This document shows, one piece after another, positions 35,606-48,900 of a stretch of 64,000 nucleotides of DNA. A program made the translations under genes and the position numbers. How positions within the stretch are numbered: position 1 is the stretch's first letter; each line of letters starts with the position of its first letter. Origin of the DNA: Hanleya hanleyi (lineage: Eukaryota; Mollusca; Polyplacophora; Lepidopleurida; Hanleyidae); contig JAVTVY010018773.1 of NCBI GenBank assembly GCA_036873755.1, positions 1 through 64,000 of the forward strand. Reading direction: 5' to 3'. The notes beneath the pieces were generated by a model that searched no databases, had not been told where the DNA came from, and saw only the letters and a list, made by a program, of their open reading frames with translations.

Positions 35606-36530
35606 ACAGACCGTGCTTAAAAGGTTTCCAACCAGTTTCCGCCTAGTTTCCGACTAAGTTTCCAAATTGTAAACTGGACAGAAACAAGACAGAAACTGGG
35701 CGGAAACCATGGAGCAAGCCAAGCGGAAACTGAGCGGAACCCAGGATTCCGGAGGTGCGGAATAGTGGACGTGTTACAGTTCCCAAGCTGTTTCCGCCAA
35801 GATTCCGCAGCGGAAATTATGTGGAAAGTGGGCCGGAAACAGGATTGAAACTGGTTGAAAACTGTAACACTCTCTTGGTTTCCGCAATAGAAACAGAGCG
35901 GAAACAGGCTGGAAACATGAAATACCTAAATAGAGCGGTGCGGAAAATAAGCGGAAACCGGTTGGAAACAGACCGTGCTTAAAAGGTTTCCAACCAGTTT
36001 CCGCCTTGTTTCTGACCAAGTTTCCAAATTGTAAACTGGTCAGAAACAAGATGGAAACCTTACGTAAACTGATGTGCCAGTGCGGAAACGGAGCGGAATC
36101 CAGGGTGCGCAATATGAACTTGTTACAGTTTCCAGTCAGTTTCCGCCAAGATTCCGCAGGAAACCAACTGGTTTATAGGCGTAAACTGAGCGGAAACTGG
36201 TTGGAAACAGTAACGCTTTGCTGGTTTCCACACTGGAAACTAAGCGGAATCACAGCAGAAACAGGTGATGCACTACCATTTTCCATCAGGTTTCCATCCA
36301 GTTTCCACCCCCTTTTCTACATAGGAAATTAACTGGATTACAGGCGGAAATGGAGTGGAAACTGGTTGGAAACCGTAACGCTCTGCTGGTTTCTGTACTG
36401 GAAACAACGCGGAAACACAGCAGAAACAGGTGAAGAACTGCAATTTTCCAGCAGGTTTCTATCCAGTTTCCGTGCCCTTTTCTACATAAAAAATTAACTG
36501 GATTACAGGCGGAAATGGAGTGGAAACTAA
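35606..36530. repeat. Degenerate self-complementary GTTTCC/GGAAAC array
   Basis: Dozens of GGAAAC and GTTTCC motifs are interspersed, typically CCAGTTTCCGC and GCGGAAACTGG, which are reverse complements. A longer period of ~363 bp is visible (GACCGTGCTTAAAAGGTTTC at 35608 and 35970). Local hairpins are obvious, such as AGTTTCCAAATTGTAAACTG. Open frames here are repeat artefacts. Confidence 0.8.
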
Positions 36531-37111
36531 CGGAAGATTATTATATTCAACTTATGTTAGTTTATACAAAAGAAAAGTCAGTGGTAAAATGTTCAATATA
36601 TATTTACATTCAGATTGGTATACAGTTCTTTGATCCTGAAATATCAGTGCATTGGAGAATAAGATGTCAAACCAACAAGTTAAGAATGGATGATTCTGGC
36701 GCCATTCTACTCTAATGTAAACACATTAAACCAAATACTTTAATAAAACAGTCCATGAACAAGTGTAATTTTCAGTCCATCAAACGCAACATGGATGTAA
36801 CATGAAACAGTGGTACCCTTAAGCTTTGTTGCCACAGTTTACATGTAGGACATGTAGAACAAACTTCCTGAAGGCGGGGTAAATAGTAGCCGTACAAGAT
36901 GTGGGTGACAGACCTATCTCATTACACAGCTGATCAGAAAGATTTTTTTAGTTACTAAGATTGCTACAGTATTACTGGTTTTGCACTGTAGCAAAGAATT
37001 GCAGGTAAACCACTGTAATTGTATACACAACTGCAATTCAATATACACATGTACATGTCATCCATCTCTGTTCGTAGGTTATTCCAGTTTCATATTTCTA
37101 CAACCTCGCCA

Positions 37112-37141
37112 CCAGGGGTCACTTCCGTCGCAGAAAAAATG
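37112..37141 (+). promoter_or_regulatory. TATA-less core-promoter-like ETS plus YY1 sites
   Basis: CACTTCCG (an inverted ETS core) is followed ~15 bp later by AAAAAATGGCCGC, a YY1-type element overlapping an ATG. This pairing near a start is typical of TATA-less housekeeping promoters; the assignment is inferred. Confidence 0.35.
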
Positions 37142-37252
37142 GCCGCACTTTATCTGACCCCTGGTAACACGGTCGTTCGATTTGCCAAGATTCTTGGTCC
37201 CGTGATCCTTTGCGAAATGTCAAACAACAACAACACCGACATAACGTCATAA
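37139..37252 (+). CDS. Small ORF after TATA-less promoter-like sites, unassigned
   Basis: ATG at 37139 opens a 37-codon frame (MAALYLTPGNTVVRFA..) ending at TAA after DITS. The ATG overlaps the presumed YY1 site. I recognise no family, and it could equally be a chance frame or the start of a spliced gene. Confidence 0.2.
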   Translation: MAALYLTPGNTVVRFAKILGPVILCEMSNNNNTDITS

Positions 37253-37359
37253 TTGAAAATTAATCGCAACAATACAAACAGACAACGTCACATCTCAACC
37301 GCGTCCCTAAGACCTGTGTGACGTCGGGTCACATGCAGATCTCCACAGATACGTCTACG

Positions 37360-37645
37360 TTATGTTCCACGTTCTATGCATTCGTGCATTATCCAATGGG
37401 AAGCTGTAATGCTGACCGTGCAACCAGAGTCTGTAGGGAGAACAGGACCGGATGACTCTGGATTCGAGATTGATATTTCTAGTGGTCCTTTCACTTTGTA
37501 ATATTTTCCTGTGTTCACTGAAGTCCAAGTAATCATTTTCACTTCACTTGGAGCAACTGGCACCTGCAGGATAACATCTTTATAGCGCCTCTCTTCGCTT
37601 ATTGGTCTATCAGGGTAAACAGATGTCAGGATCACCAATGGGAAT
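37360..37645 (-). CDS. Possible terminal exon of an unknown minus-strand gene
   Basis: A minus-strand frame of ~95 codons (TFPLVILTSVYPDRP.. VAPSEVKMITWTSVNTGKYY .. HWIMHECIERGT) ends at TAA (37360-37362). Composition is protein-like with no repeats, and an AG usable as an acceptor lies just upstream on that strand (AATAAG|AC). I cannot name the family, and no adjoining exon is recognised. Confidence 0.3.
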
Positions 37646-38100
37646 GTTACTTGCTCGTCTTATTCTGTACTTCTCAACAACATTCTGTAAAAATCAAAAG
37701 TTTTATTAAGGTTAGTCAGAGTGAAAACTAAATAGAAATGGTCTATAACGCCAGGCTATGCAATACTGGTAATTCATGAGGAAGTGGATGGGAAAGTTGA
37801 TATCATATTCTTGCTGTCAGGCCTAGGCTTCTAATAAAGCTCTGCAAATGACAAGATACTGATATTGCATGCCCTGTAAAATTTGTCCTTCAAAAATGCA
37901 ATACAATTCAACAAGGAATACATAGTGAATCCTCTGATGTTTCATATGGCCCGTAGAGCAGACTCTGTAATGAAATGGCATATGTAAAATAAACATAACC
38001 ATGTAATGAGAGGGCAGAAGGTGCCATCCATGAAGTACGTACTCCAAAGATAGTGCCGTGGCACTGTAGCTCATCTGAATGTAGCTGGAGAAAGTGGCTT

Positions 38101-38590
38101 AAGATATTTTTCACCACAGAAAGAGCTGCAACATGAGAACTAGCAGTGAAAAGAAAATCCAAAATGGCGACCAGGCAACCATAACAATTAATTATGCAAA
38201 TCAAGTCAAAGCTGCATAACTAGACCGCACGGGAGACCTATGTATCAATTTTGAGATTGAGATTCAGTAGGTCATGAAAACTAGCAATAACAAGGAAATC
38301 CAGGATGGTCACCAGGCAGTCATATATTGAATATGCAAATCAGGTTGAAAAACATATGTTGCAAGATTAGGCTCCCAGCAGAACCTGTGTATCAAATTTG
38401 AGAAAGAACTCTTCAGTATAACCCGAGAGTTATAGTGAGAATAAGCCTTTGTGTAGAAATACAAGATGGCAGCCAGACAGCCATATTACATATGCAAATG
38501 AGGTCGAAAAACATATGTTGCAAAACTAGACTCTGACGGGAACCTGTGTACCAAATTTGATTTAAGATCCATTCTGCACGTCCGGAGAAC
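38101..38590. repeat. Degenerate ~125-160-bp tandem repeat
   Basis: At least three diverged copies carry AAATCCANNATGGNNACCAGGCA followed by TATGCAAATCANGTNGAAAA and ACCTGTGTATCAAATTTGAG. These are repeats of the ATGGCNRCC type also seen at 41620-42640. Confidence 0.7.
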
Positions 38591-39185
38591 TAGCGATGAC
38601 TAGCATTTATTCTGAAATGGAAATGGTTTTGAATCAAGTACACTGGAAAAATTTTCTGAAATCCGACCATCAGTGGATTCCGTATTTTATTTCGAACCCC
38701 CCCCCAGCAGACACCGCACTAGGTTGCATTACTTGCTTGCACATGTACTTACTGTTGTACAATGACAGAATTTACAAGGATAGAATTTACGTAAACTGCA
38801 TTACTTTTCAATTAAATCTGATGAAAATATTATCATTATTTGATCTGTGTAGTGTCATGGTTTTAGCAGATCGGAAAGAAAACACCTACAGTAAACATTC
38901 TAATTATTTGCATCACCGGAAGTGGCTTCAAAACAGCTTTTTTAAATACAGATTTAACTAGCAACAGGTTACTTTTGTTCAGTTCTATCTATTCTTCAAC
39001 CCGTTCTGTACCGTACCGGTACTAAGTACTGGTAGAAAATAATAAAGGAATTGTTGCAGATTTCTCATTCACGGGAACATAGATTTCTGGACTTTTAGCA
39101 CAATGTTATACATTTTTGGGAAGCTCAGATTTCGGGCTTTCCGCGAATCAGACTTCGACAGGTATATGAAAATTTGACTTTTAAT

Positions 39186-40540
39186 GATTTCTTGAGTTTG
39201 GGGTCACAGTGACTTTGATCTTTGACTCACATTTTGGTATGTAACACATCATATCCCTCTAATGTATCTACTTGTAAAAAAAAGGTTATTTTTAATGATT
39301 TCAAATTTTTGGGTCACAGTGACCTTGACCTTTAATCTTGACCTACAATTTGGTACACGACACATTGTCTTCCCTCAATATCTCAATTATCTTCACAAGT
39401 CCAGGTAAATCCTAAATCCTTGGAGAGGGTTTACCTTGACATTTTTGGTCTTTCGAATGAGTTCTTGAGTCGACGCCTCCATTATACAATCTCGTACATT
39501 TCATCCACAGCGCTTGTTTTGAATAAGCATGTCGGTATCCCAAGCTTGCGGTTTTTGCTTTGACTTCCGATGTTGATTTCAACTCGACATCAAAGCAGTT
39601 GAGTCCGCAATGAAATTCAATCCTGTCATATCTCCTACCTAGCAGCGGATTGGCCTAATCAACTGGCTTAGCACGTTCACTGATTGGGGTGATTTAGAGG
39701 AAACCTCTTGATCTATTTATATCCAGAACTCATATCGGTAACTAACTAACCCAGTGTATCGATCCTAACAGATCGATCGATACACTGGCTCGCGAGGATG
39801 TGTATCAATGGACACAAAAAACATCATGATTTTTAACAATTTCATGATTTTGGGGGTCACAGTGACCTTGACCTTCGGCCTTGACCTACATTTTGGTGTG
39901 TGACACATCGTGTCCCCCTCATGTATCTACTGACACAAAAAAACCAGTTATTTTTAATAACTTCCTGATTTTGGGGTCAGTGACCTATGACCTTCGACCT
40001 TGACCTATATTTTGGTATGCGACACCTCGTTTCCCCCTATTGAATCCACTCACAAAAAATTAGAAATTTTCAATGATTTCCTGATTTTTCCGGGACACTG
40101 ACCTTTGACCTCTGACCTCGACCTACATTTTGTATGCAACACATCGTCCCCCCTAGGGCATCCACTCACCAAAAATTAGAACTGTAGACATAAAAATGTC
40201 AATGATCAATGATTTCCTGATTTTAGGCAACAGTGACCTTTGACCTCTGACCTCGACCTCAATTTTGGTACCTGACACATCGTCTCCAACTAGCATATCC
40301 ACTCACAAAAAATTGCAACTGTGGATAGAAAACGTTCACAGATATAGACCGGACACGAACATTTCAGTGATTTCCTGTTTTTTAGGCCAGTGACCTTTGA
40401 CCTCTGACCTCGACCTTCATTTTGGTACGCGACACATCGCCTCACCGTAGGGTATCCACTCACCAAAAATTAGAACTGTAGATAGAAAACTGTCCCAGAT
40501 ATAGACCGGACACGGGGGATGGACGGAAACCGCCATCACA
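39186..40540. repeat. Satellite-like array rich in TGACCT half-sites
   Basis: Seven repeats of ~110-155 bp start near 39186, 39296, 39838, 39958, 40072, 40210 and 40366. Each has TGATTTCCTGATTTTNGG, then GTGACCTTTGACCTCTGACC, then ATTTTGGTACGCGACACATC. Copies 2 and 3 are separated by ~400 bp of other sequence (39420-39835) that contains the hairpin CCAGTGTATCGATC .. GATCGATACACTGG. The tandem TGACCTtTGACCT forms DR1 arrangements of the nuclear-receptor half-site AGGTCA. Confidence 0.8.
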
Positions 40541-41619
40541 TAATACGTCCGCCTTTTGGCGGGCAAAGCAAAGGAAAAGAGTCACCCTGTGTTTTTTTCT
40601 CATTGAAAGGACACCTGACTGGGTATCATTCGTCTGATTTCTGCTAGTGTTTTCTTTTCTATTAAAGACGCAAAGATAGAGATGTCCAATACAGGCAAAT
40701 GTTATGTACATTAGTCATGATGTGATAATTCAAGTCACTGATAACTATACAGATATTATGGCTGCTCTAGTAAAATTTTAATCATATTCAAAATGTCAAC
40801 ATACATGTACTATTACTGAACTCGGACTGGACGAATCCGATTTTCTATGATATGAACTAGGCATACTTAAAATGCATAAAGGTTACATGTAAATGTATAC
40901 GTGTAAGCAAACTATCATAAAAGAAGCTATATGGCAGATCCATGGCTGACTATTTTGATTTTTCAGGTTTTGAATTTACATATAAATGTTACTTGCCATG
41001 CTTGTAGCTTCAGTCTGTCAGTAATACCTGGCTGAAAAACACTCCATGGATGTACCACCTCTTCATTTCTCCACCACATTCCTATAATACGAAATGAAAA
41101 AAGGAATATACATTCATGTATGTTGTGCAGATAATCTACCACATATAAACATGGCAAGCCTGAATGTGACAGAGTTGCAGGTATACCTCAAATTCACGGC
41201 AACAAGAAAAGCTACTGATTTGCAGGACAGGTGTGGAAAGTAATGCCACCCAATGTTTTTTTTTCATTTTGCAGAATAAATTTCACCGAATATGTCATTT
41301 GAAGCCATGTTTCATTTTTGAAATATTTAAGTGTCTAATTTGAATGATTAGTCGCATAAAACGAAGCAATACGTTGCCGTGAAAATCATGGAATAATGAA
41401 GCAATGAATGCTGTTGAAAGATTCATGCAGTCCGGCATGTTTGTGAATGTCCACATTTTCCATAAATATATAATACGAAGCTGCGCATCAGAAAACCCCT
41501 CGGCTCTGGGCGCCAGCCATTCATAATGTATTCAATTTGAACCAAGACTTCAGGAACACCAAGCAGTCAAGTGACAAATATACAGATTATGAAAAATGTT
41601 GTAATTAGAAATTGTCTCT

Positions 41620-42740
41620 AAGGTTTCCATCCAATCAGAGAAACCGGTATTCATTACGTAAGTCTCTTGACGCATCGATGATGTATACCAAATTTTACAT
41701 CAAGCATTTGAAAGTTATCAGAGATAGAGATCATTAATGATTTCGCATAAATTAAAGATGGCCACCCATCCTTCCCACCACTCAGGAGAACTGATGTAGT
41801 TATTCATTGCAAGTCTTCTAATCCATGGATGTATACCAAGTTTCATATAGAACACTGAAATGGTATCAAAGATATACATCATTAAAGATTTTGCATAAAT
41901 TAAAGATGGCCACCAAAGTTTCCGCCCAATCAGAAACACCAGAACTGTCATTTATCGTAAGTCTATTGATGCATCGATGATGTATATCAAATTTTACATC
42001 GAGTACGGTACTTGAACGGTATCAGAGATAGAGATCATTAATGATTTTGCATAAATTAAAGATGGCCGCCCATCCTTCCCACCACTCAGAAGAATTGATG
42101 TGGTTATACATTGAAGGTCTCTTGATACATCGATGCTGTATACCAAGTTTCGTATAGAACACTTGAATGGTATCAAAGATATATATCATTAAAGATTTTG
42201 CATAAATTACAGATGGCCACCAAGGTTTCCACCGAATCAGGGAAACTGGTTTGGTCATTCCTTTGAAGTTTCTTGATGCATCGATGATCTATACCAAGTT
42301 TCACACTGAACAGTGAAATCATGGTACCGGAGATACACAAGATTAATGGTTTCGCATAAATTAAATATGGCCGCCAAAGTTTCCAATCAATCAGGTCCAG
42401 ATTCAATTGGGTTCTAGGTCATGAGCATATAGATGTGCAGTGCAAGTTTGGTGTGCCTAGGGTAAGTCGTTCTAAAGATATCTTGGTAACGAGAAAGCTG
42501 TGATGATTTCGCTTAAATTAAAGATGGCCGCCAAAGTTTCCAACCAATCAGGTCCAGATTCAATAGGGTTCTGGGGCACGGGCATATGGATGGGCAATGC
42601 AAGTTTGGTGTGCCTAGGGTAAGTCGTTCTAAAGATATCTTGGTAACGAGAAAGGTGTGACGGACAGACGGACGGACAGACGGACGGACGTAAATGACGA
42701 CAATACCCTTCGGCCAAATTTGGCCGAGGGGTAAAAACTG
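41620..42740. repeat. ~150-bp repeat array with alternating subtypes
   Basis: Seven repeats share TTTCGCATAAATTAAAGATG followed by GCCRCC. Two subtypes are distinguished after GATGGCC: A (ACCCATCCTTCCCACCACTC, at ~41758 and 42058) and B (ACCAAAGTTTCCNNCCAATC, at ~41626, 41904, 42208, 42360 and 42522). The array ends in GGACAGACGGACGGACAGAC and CCCTTCGGCCAAATTTGGCC, a tail I associate with mollusc repeats. Confidence 0.8.
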
Positions 42741-43084
42741 AAGTTGACATAGCATATACCGCGATTGGGGAATAGGCTAATACCTCGATCAAGGTATAAT
42801 ACCCCGATCAAGGTATTTTCCCCAACCTGTTTAAGTTACGATAAACAGTCTAATAATCCAACTGCCAACAAAAGAAGTGCACGACACATTCTCATATTCA
42901 CTGAAAAGTTTCCATGGACATTTATGTATCACAGCTGGTTAATTCCGCCCATAGGAAATCCAGATAAATTGCCATCATTTATGAATCCCAGTATATATTC
43001 CTGATATATTTTGATGTATGAGTACTGAAATCAATTCGTAAAGAATATTGGGCACCAGTCCAAACCTGTAGCATATCTGTACCC

Positions 43085-43848
43085 TAGCCACATGTATGCA
43101 ACTCAGTGTATGTAACCACCACTGAGTTGCACATCCTTACTAGGGCAAGCATCCGTAGCATCATTTTCTTCGTGGCCAAGCATGAGAAAATGTACAATTG
43201 ACTATGGCATTTAACGGGTTGTAAACATGTAAAATATACTTCTCTCCCCCGACACAAAGTATCTGGCTCATTCCTGCAGCGCAAGTACACGTAAATAGCA
43301 CCAAACCATGTCACTATCTTCCTATCACGCTCAAATGTTGAAAATGGCAGTCAAGTCCAACAAACACTGCAATGCGCATGCACCGCTAATAACACGAACA
43401 CTTTACGATATGTCGTAAATAAGGCGTCATCAGCTGCTGGGGTAACGGAGATGGAGCTTGACCACGTGTGTTAGGCCCCGCCCACTAGCTGGTGACGCCT
43501 TCTTCTTTACGACATATCGTAAAGTGGTTTTTATATTTCCGCTTTGAAGCGGTGCATGCGCATTGGAGCGTTTGTTGTAGTTAGGCCATTTTCAACATTT
43601 GAGCGTGATAGGAAGATAGTGACATCGTTTGGTGCTATTTACGTGTACTTGCGCTGCAGGAATGAGCCAGATACTTTGTGTCGGGGGAGAGAAGTATATT
43701 TGACATGTTTACAACCCGTTAAATGCCATAGTCAATTGTACATTTTCTCATGTTTGGCCACGAAGAAAATGACGCTACTGATGCTTGCCCTAGTAAGGAT
43801 GTGCAACTCAGTGGTGGTTACAAAAACTGAGTTGCATATATGTGGCTA
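43085..43848. mobile_element. 764-bp foldback Mutator-like element (MULE-type MITE)
   Basis: Near-perfect inverted arms (about 43085-43441 and 43483-43848) are separated by a ~41-bp loop. The ends are TAGCCACAT..TATGCAACTC. A perfect 10-bp duplication ATCTGTACCC flanks it (43075-43084 and 43849-43858). Long terminal repeats with 9-11-bp target duplications are characteristic of the Mutator superfamily. The inner arm ends carry a palindrome TTTACGATATGTCGTAAA / TTTACGACATATCGTAAA. The arms hold mirror-image open frames on both strands, but with no transposase domain, so it is non-autonomous. Confidence 0.9.
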
Positions 43849-43859
43849 ATCTGTACCCC

Positions 43860-44666
43860 AGTTGATCAATTCATGGACTGCTGAAATTGTTCCCCGTTCT
43901 TGTTTAGCATGTTGTAAGAGGGAATGATACCAAAACAGAAATTTATTTCCTCTCATAATCCATAATCCAAAGCCTAGGACGCTATAAACTTATGTCTGTA
44001 ATTTTTCCTTTATTTAGAATGTTCAGGATCAAAATTTGAGCCTGATATGGGTGCAAAGTTTGATTGAATAATCAGAGAATTATCACCATATAGAGGCCTT
44101 ATTTTTAACAGAAATTCAGTGCCAAATGGATTTTTAAAAATGTCTTCAATTGTTTTTGCAGTGCATCATTGTGCTATACAGTGTGGCTGTGTATACCATT
44201 TGTAAATACGTACAGAATATTTGACCAGAATAGAGCTTGATCTGCACAATGTAATGTACCCACCTAAAACCATCACGGGGAGCCCAGTTTTCAACATAAT
44301 TTTCTCACGTTTATGCCGGGGTGAAATGCTCAGTTTTCTCCTCACCGAGGAATGTGAGATAATTTTGCGATGCTTACCTGGTCCAAACCATTCCTGGTAT
44401 CGTAATTCGACTCTTTTCCGCTTGGTATCTTCTAATATGACACAGTTTGATGAACAAGATCGTCACATACGAAAAAGAAATAGGCAGCCATTTGTAAAAT
44501 AGTCCCAATCCGTACTGCTGTGGGGGTCGAGACCCCGTGATCTCTTCCCAAGGTCAAATTGGTCTTGACTGTTTTCCACCTTCGTTCCAACAAATAATCA
44601 CATGCCGTTTGTACGGGCAGAAAGTTTTGTGGTATTTGTTATATTTAGCTTGTAATTTTATTCCAG
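43860..44666. other. No gene supported
   Basis: An open frame at 44221-44502 (93 codons) has no recognisable domain and no promoter or splice evidence. Otherwise unremarkable. Confidence 0.4.
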
Positions 44667-45942
44667 TTAAGGGCTTTGCATACCACGCAAAAGTAGCCCA
44701 AATCCTAAATGATACCTGTGAGAGTTTTTCGCAATAACTTCAAAAGAATTAGTTATTTTGACTTGAAATTTTCAGACGTCGTAGACTTGATTATGAGCTA
44801 CCAAATAAATGTAAAAACTTAGTTATAGAAGGAAAGAACGCAATTTCTTACAATCTGCACGAATGACTTCAAAAATGGCAAACTCGATTTAGAATAGAAT
44901 ATATTATTGAGAAAATAGAAAATAAAATGTAAATAATGAAGTACTAATGTATCACAAACAACAATTTGAAAATGACCATTACCTGTACATTTCTCAATAC
45001 ATGATGTTGAATTTTGGGGTTGTCGCGAACTTTCTGTTCGCCATGACACCTTCCACAATAATCTGCACGCAATGCATTGTGGTTATATTCATTTCAACCG
45101 TCTTGTTTACAGATTTGCAGTATTCATATAACAACGTATATTGCGTGTCTGTCCTTGACAATGCTGTCAATTGGAAGGTAAGAAATCTAACTATAGCCAC
45201 GAATAGTTTCGTTACCTTATTTTGATATAAATTCATACAAGTAACCACCTTTTCCTGGTGATGTTGACATGTGCCCCGTTACATAAGGCCCGCCTTGCTG
45301 CCCAGTCTCAAGCAGCATTGAAATGGATCAGGCAATTTCATATTACTACGCACTGAAATGTTGCTGATGCCAAACTTATTATAGTAATACTATTGTAATG
45401 ATTGGAAGTTCTGCTTTCCATTTGTATTTGTTAAAAGGAAAATCGATGGACCATTTTGTGAGTTTCGTACAGTTCAATATGGAACTCTCCTGTATTGCAC
45501 AGTTACATCCGTACGGTGAGAAGTGAAACGGCTTCCTGTCCGCTCTTCCTGGCCCCTTGCCCAACCTGTGAAAACGAAGTTGACGAGTAAATTTCGAGTT
45601 TAGCGCCATTAACAGCACCAAATGCGTATTGCAATTGGTAAGTACGCAATCGTCATAAACAAATGATGGTTTTTAGTTCATTGTGACTTTATTTCAAAAG
45701 AAAATAGGTGAGAAATGTGTACATCTACCGTTGTTTATGTTCTACCTGACCCGTCCATGTGGCCCATTATTATGGTAAGTAGATGACCATGTACGGTTAT
45801 TAGAAGGTTGGTAATTAAGCATCACCTGTCAAATTAACCCTTACACTTGCACACACGCTTTTCATGACATATTTTCTACTACAAATACACACCTTGTGAA
45901 GTACATGTTCAGTGGAATAACAGCGATCGACGAAGTACAGTC

Positions 45943-48900
45943 ATGGGTCGTCCGAAAATACGATGGAGGAAAAAATTTGGTTGCCGGACAGGTCGGCAAA
46001 CCTACACAAACCAACAGCTTCGGAAATCCAAAGAGATGGCTATAAGGAAGGAAAATATGGCAAAGATAAAGGAAACCTTCTTTGTATGTAAATCATATGA
46101 CAGTAGCTCCATGAAGTTGACCTTGAAAAAACAAAGGGAACCAACAACACAAGTGCGTGAGGGCTATAAACTAATCCATCTGGATTCGCTCAATAGTTTC
46201 TTGCAGCAGGTAATGTAGATACGACTTCAGTCAAAGCTATGGTGTGATATGAGACATTTCTGTATACTGATTTCATTCCCCAAACATGAATACTGCAATA
46301 TATGTATTGTACACATTATACATGCAGGTATTATAAAGAAGTAATAAAAAAGTAAGGTCACATCTTCTGACAATTTTGCATTATGTCCATGTTGGCAATA
46401 ATTTGTCAACAGAATGTGCCTGTGAAGCCAATCATAAAGAGATAAAGTGTTGGAGGTATCTCTGTCTACCTATCATTATTTTCATATTGTAAGTTTGATT
46501 CAAATTATCATATCATTAATTTGAATTTGTGAGTTGAGAAAGTCAATAAAGGATTACTTACCATTCATTTCCTCATGGTAATGTTTGCTGTATTGTGCAA
46601 CTATCCTATTTCATACACAATAAATATAGTTTCGCCCTGGTATAAGGTGCCTGCATATATCACTGATTGTGATATAAGGCAGTTGCTATGAGGTCCCCAA
46701 ATTCATAAATGCATATAATTTCATCCTCTTTATAAATGCATCTAAGGCAGTTCAAATTTGGTCCATCAATAACAGTGTTATAGAGAGGTTACTCTGTATA
46801 ATACTATAGTCTACATGTTACATATCACACCGTAACTTCAACTGATAATGTCTATCTAGGTTACCAGACATGTTACCCTGTGTGAAAAGGCCCTGGCCAT
46901 GACCCGAAGTCAACAGGACTGCATCAAACTTATTGGTACGACAAAGAACAGTGGTTTGGCATCCACCCTCTCCACATTCTGTCTTGGGTGTGCGGAACGA
47001 CTTCGCTTTGAAACCTCACCAAAAATCACATTATGTGATGTGAAACGGTATGACATCAATGTTCGATCTGTTTGGGGCCATATGGCATCCGGTGGCGGAT
47101 GTGCCAAACTCAATGAGACACTGACAACAATGGGTGTTTCTGGACTATCGAGGAAAACCTTCACCAGGTTAGAGATGGATATAGGGAAATGTTGGGAGAA
47201 GAAAGTGCAGGAGGAGACAGCTTTAGCTGCTGAGGAGGAAAGGCAGCATGCAGTGGACAGTAATACCATGCATGAGGGTGTTCCTGCCATTTCTGTTGTG
47301 TGTGATGGGGGATGGAGTAAGAGAAGTCATAAACACACATATAATGCATTAGGTGGTGTTGGTGTGATAATTGGCCTGAACAGTAAAAAAATACTGCACA
47401 TCGGCGTGAGGAATAAAACATGTCAAACATGTTCATATGGAGAAACCAGAGGAACCGATCCCATTGAGCACGAGTGCCGCAAAAATTGGAATGGGAGCTC
47501 CCAGGCAATGGAAGCTGACATCATTCTGGAAGGCTTCAACGAGTCGGAGGATAAATACGGACTCAGATACACTCAGATTATTGCTGATGGAGACAGCTCC
47601 ACAGTTTCTACTTTGGTAGATGAAGGCCCTCCATGGTGTCGTGATGTAAATAAGCTTGAATGCGCTAACCATGCTGTCAAGTGTGTGCGAGGCCATCTTG
47701 AGAAACTGGTGGAGGATAAGCCTCGGTACAAGGGCCCTAACCGCCTGACGAAAAATGTTAGGGTCCGTCTCTGTACCATCCTGCGGTGTGCAATACGAAT
47801 GAGGTCAAAGGAAACGGACAGGCCGGCTGCCATAAAGAAGTTAGAACATGACATTAAGAACTGTTTTAATCATATATTTGGCGAACACGAAAACTGCAAC
47901 AAAGATGTATGCAAAGCCCAAGAAGAGTGCCAAGAAGAGGGTGATGGCAGGGATGAACGTGAAGAAAGTACAGGAGGAAAAGCTACCAAGACTGCAGTAC
48001 ATGTAAGAGGTGGGACGACTGAGGAGAGGAGGAAGGAATGTAGGGGAGCAAGAGAAGGGGGCACATTCAACATTGACTCAGAGATGAGAAATGATGTCAT
48101 GAGGATCTTGAGTCGTGTTGCTGGTAAATCAGAAAAACTGATTTCGAATTATACTACCAACCTCGCAGAAAACTGGATGAGCATCAGAAGCAAGTTTGAT
48201 GGAGGGAAATTTGTAAATCGATGCAGCCGTGCATCTTGGCATGCACGTTGTCACGGAGCAGCCTTGCGCCGTAATCTTGGGTGTGGGTGGTCTGCCAAGG
48301 TGTGGGAGGAAGTAACGAAAACTCCAGCAACTTCAGTATTCCATCGGAGGGGGGAGGCCAATGCCCGAGCCATCACTGCCCAAGCCAAAAGTCAAGGAAG
48401 TGCAGATGTACGGAAACGGAAATGGAAGAGAAAATTAGCCAGACAGGTTAAAAATCAGTCCACTAAAGCCAAGTTAGCGTATGGTCCAGACATTGGAGAG
48501 GAATGTGCTGATGTTGATCCCACAGAGCTCGCCACACTGAAAGATAAATTTTATCGAGAGCAAGTTAAAATTGGTGCTACTCAGTGCACTGATCTGGAGA
48601 AGAGCACGAGGGAGCAAAGCCTGTGTGATGAGTGGCACAGTAATCGTAAAATACGCTTGACTGCATCAAACTTCGGTAACATCCTGAGCAAAAAACCTAA
48701 AACCAAGCTGAAGGCAACAGTTGAACGCCTACTGTACGGTAACTTCCAGGGAACATCTTGTACTCGATATGGTCTCCGACAGGAGAGAGCTTCCATCCAG
48801 GAATATGAGATTCTCCAATCTAGTACAGAAAGCATCACCGTGGAGCCATGTGGGTTATTTGTAAACCCCGCTATTCCTTTTCTTGGAGCATCGCCAGATG

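Noticed and set aside
43084..43314. Frame with CRNEPDTLCRGREV, mirrored at 43544-43849
   Set aside because: The two frames are the two arms of the same foldback element; no known domain or expression signal supports a gene.
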